From an uncultured Bacteroidota bacterium (GTDB lineage Bacteria > Bacteroidota > Bacteroidia > Chitinophagales > Chitinophagaceae): a stretch of 15,673 bases of DNA. The number at the start of each line of letters is the position of its first letter. Position 1 is the first letter of the stretch. Positions 14,686 to 15,673 of this stretch are shown one piece after another. The notes beneath the pieces were generated by a model. The model searched no databases. It worked only from the letters and a program-made list of their open reading frames with translations, and was not told where the DNA came from. A program made the translations under genes and the position numbers. The DNA lies in assembly GCA_903825095.1 (NCBI GenBank), contig CAIJZF010000151.1, positions 1 through 15,673 on the forward strand. Reading direction: 5' to 3'.

Positions 14686-15673
14686 ATGAACAAGCGTCAA
14701 TTTATCAAAGACATCGTTTTAACAAGTATTGCTACCCCATTGGGTATTGCGAGTATGGCAAAAAGTTTTGAACAAAAAGCGCATTTGCCTGCAGCAGTAT
14801 TAGCGAAAGACGAAGATTTTTGGACAGGCATTCGTAATCAATATTTATTAAAACCAGATTATATCAATTTAGAGAATGGTTATTACAACTTTCTACCCCA
14901 ACCTATTCTAAATAAATTCATAGAGCATATTAAAGAAGTGAATTATCAAGGTTCTTATTACATGAGAACAGTTCAGTTTGAGAATAAAAAAAATATAGCT
15001 GCAAGACTTGCAGGTATTGCAGGCTGCTTGCCAGAAGAATTAGTTATTACAAGAAACACTACTGAATCATTGGACTTAGTCATTGGTGGTTTTGATTGGA
15101 AAGCCGGCGATGAAGCCATTATGGCGGTGCAAGATTATGGTGCTATGCTGGATATGTTTGATCAAATTCAAAACAGATATGGTGTTGTCAATAAAAAATT
15201 ATCGGTGCCGAATCATCCAAAAGACGATGATGAAATTGTGAATTTATATGCAAGCGCTATTACTTCTAAAACAAAGGTCATCTTTGTTAGTCATATGATT
15301 AATATTACCGGACAGGTTCTACCTATTCGTAAAATTTGCGATATGGCCCATGCCAAGGGGGTTCAAGTAATTGTAGATGGCGCCCATGCATTTGCACATG
15401 TTAAATTTCGTATTGATGAATTAGACTGCGATTATTATGCAGCTGCACTTCATAAATGGCTAAGCACACCTCTAGGTGCAGGTTTATTATACGTTAAAAA
15501 AAATAATGTCAAAAACTTATGGCCCCTACTTGCCGATGGAGAAAAAGATATTAATAAGATAAATAGATTAAACCATATTGGTACCCACCCTGTACATACC
15601 GACCTTACCATTAATGATTGCATGGACTATTATGAAATGATTGGCGCTGAACGCAAGCAAGCCAGAATGTACT
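14686..15673 (+). CDS. PLP-dependent class V aminotransferase-fold enzyme with a Tat-like leader (3' end missing)
   Basis: The open frame runs from ATG 14686 to the window edge: 329 codons are present with no stop, so the C-terminus is missing. The leader MNKRQFIKDIVLTSIATPLG has a KRxFIK pattern, a Lys-Arg variant of the twin-arginine motif, followed by a modest hydrophobic stretch. Export by Tat is likely, which would suit an enzyme folded around its cofactor. The class V fold is clear: INLENGYYNFLP, TRNTTESLDLVIGG (PLP phosphate region), VIVDGAHAFAHV with the PLP-nitrogen Asp231, and HKWLSTPLGAGLLYV with Lys257 as the Schiff-base lysine. The closest general type is isopenicillin-N epimerase/cysteine desulfurase-like. 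The exact reaction is not deducible. It lies 45 bases after the ThuA/dehydrogenase gene and is probably co-transcribed. Confidence 0.9.
   Translation, partial: MNKRQFIKDIVLTSIATPLGIASMAKSFEQKAHLPAAVLAKDEDFWTGIRNQYLLKPDYINLENGYYNFLPQPILNKFIEHIKEVNYQGSYYMRTVQFENKKNIAARLAGIAGCLPEELVITRNTTESLDLVIGGFDWKAGDEAIMAVQDYGAMLDMFDQIQNRYGVVNKKLSVPNHPKDDDEIVNLYASAITSKTKVIFVSHMINITGQVLPIRKICDMAHAKGVQVIVDGAHAFAHVKFRIDELDCDYYAAALHKWLSTPLGAGLLYVKKNNVKNLWPLLADGEKDINKINRLNHIGTHPVHTDLTINDCMDYYEMIGAERKQARMY

Overview
The window is AT-rich DNA from a member of the Bacteroidota, most likely a low-GC Chitinophagaceae-type bacterium. The assignment rests on gene content, because there is no rRNA. Supporting points are a TonB-dependent receptor with an STN and a carboxypeptidase-like domain, a DUF4249 lipoprotein with the Cys-x-x-Cys tail, ThuA fused to a sugar-dehydrogenase propeller, TAnnTTTG promoter elements and almost no Shine-Dalgarno sequences. 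I see no tRNA, rRNA, CRISPR array, insertion sequence, integrase or phage gene. No gene-free stretch exceeds about 150 bases.

Layout. (1) 1-313 holds a small XRE-type regulator preceded by an 18-bp palindrome. (2) 416-868 encodes a small lipoprotein and ends at a bidirectional terminator shared with the opposing genes. (3) 938-3879, minus strand, holds four exported proteins. Three are NTF2/SnoaL-like (two single-domain lipoproteins and one two-domain periplasmic protein). The fourth, unassigned, shows its own internal duplication. A terminator at 2878-2909 separates 2932-3879 from the three-gene operon 2793->938. (4) 4022-4459, minus strand, is a lipoprotein with a predicted beta-sandwich. 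(5) 4585-5136 is a DUF421 (YetF/YcaP-like) membrane protein.

(6) 5258-12398 is a tight plus-strand operon with gaps of 4, 6 and 12 bases. It encodes a conserved exported protein of unknown function, a 924-residue TonB-dependent receptor, a DUF4249 lipoprotein and an 807-residue MG2-type exported protein with a plug-like C-terminal segment but no barrel. The likely reading is an outer-membrane uptake or surface-processing system. The receptor would be the gated channel, the DUF4249 protein its surface partner (a role like SusD), and the MG2/plug protein and the 249-residue protein accessory parts. The substrate cannot be read from the sequence. (7) 12514-15673+ holds a ThuA/quinoprotein-dehydrogenase-like lipoprotein followed 45 bases later by a class V aminotransferase-fold enzyme with a Tat-like leader, cut by the window edge. 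These two are probably co-transcribed.

Most of the window encodes the cell envelope: nearly every protein has a lipoprotein or Sec signal. The least explained parts are the exported-protein cluster with repeated domain duplication (938-3879) and the four-gene receptor operon with its barrel-less plug protein. Neither is proven to be a new system; both are concrete candidates.
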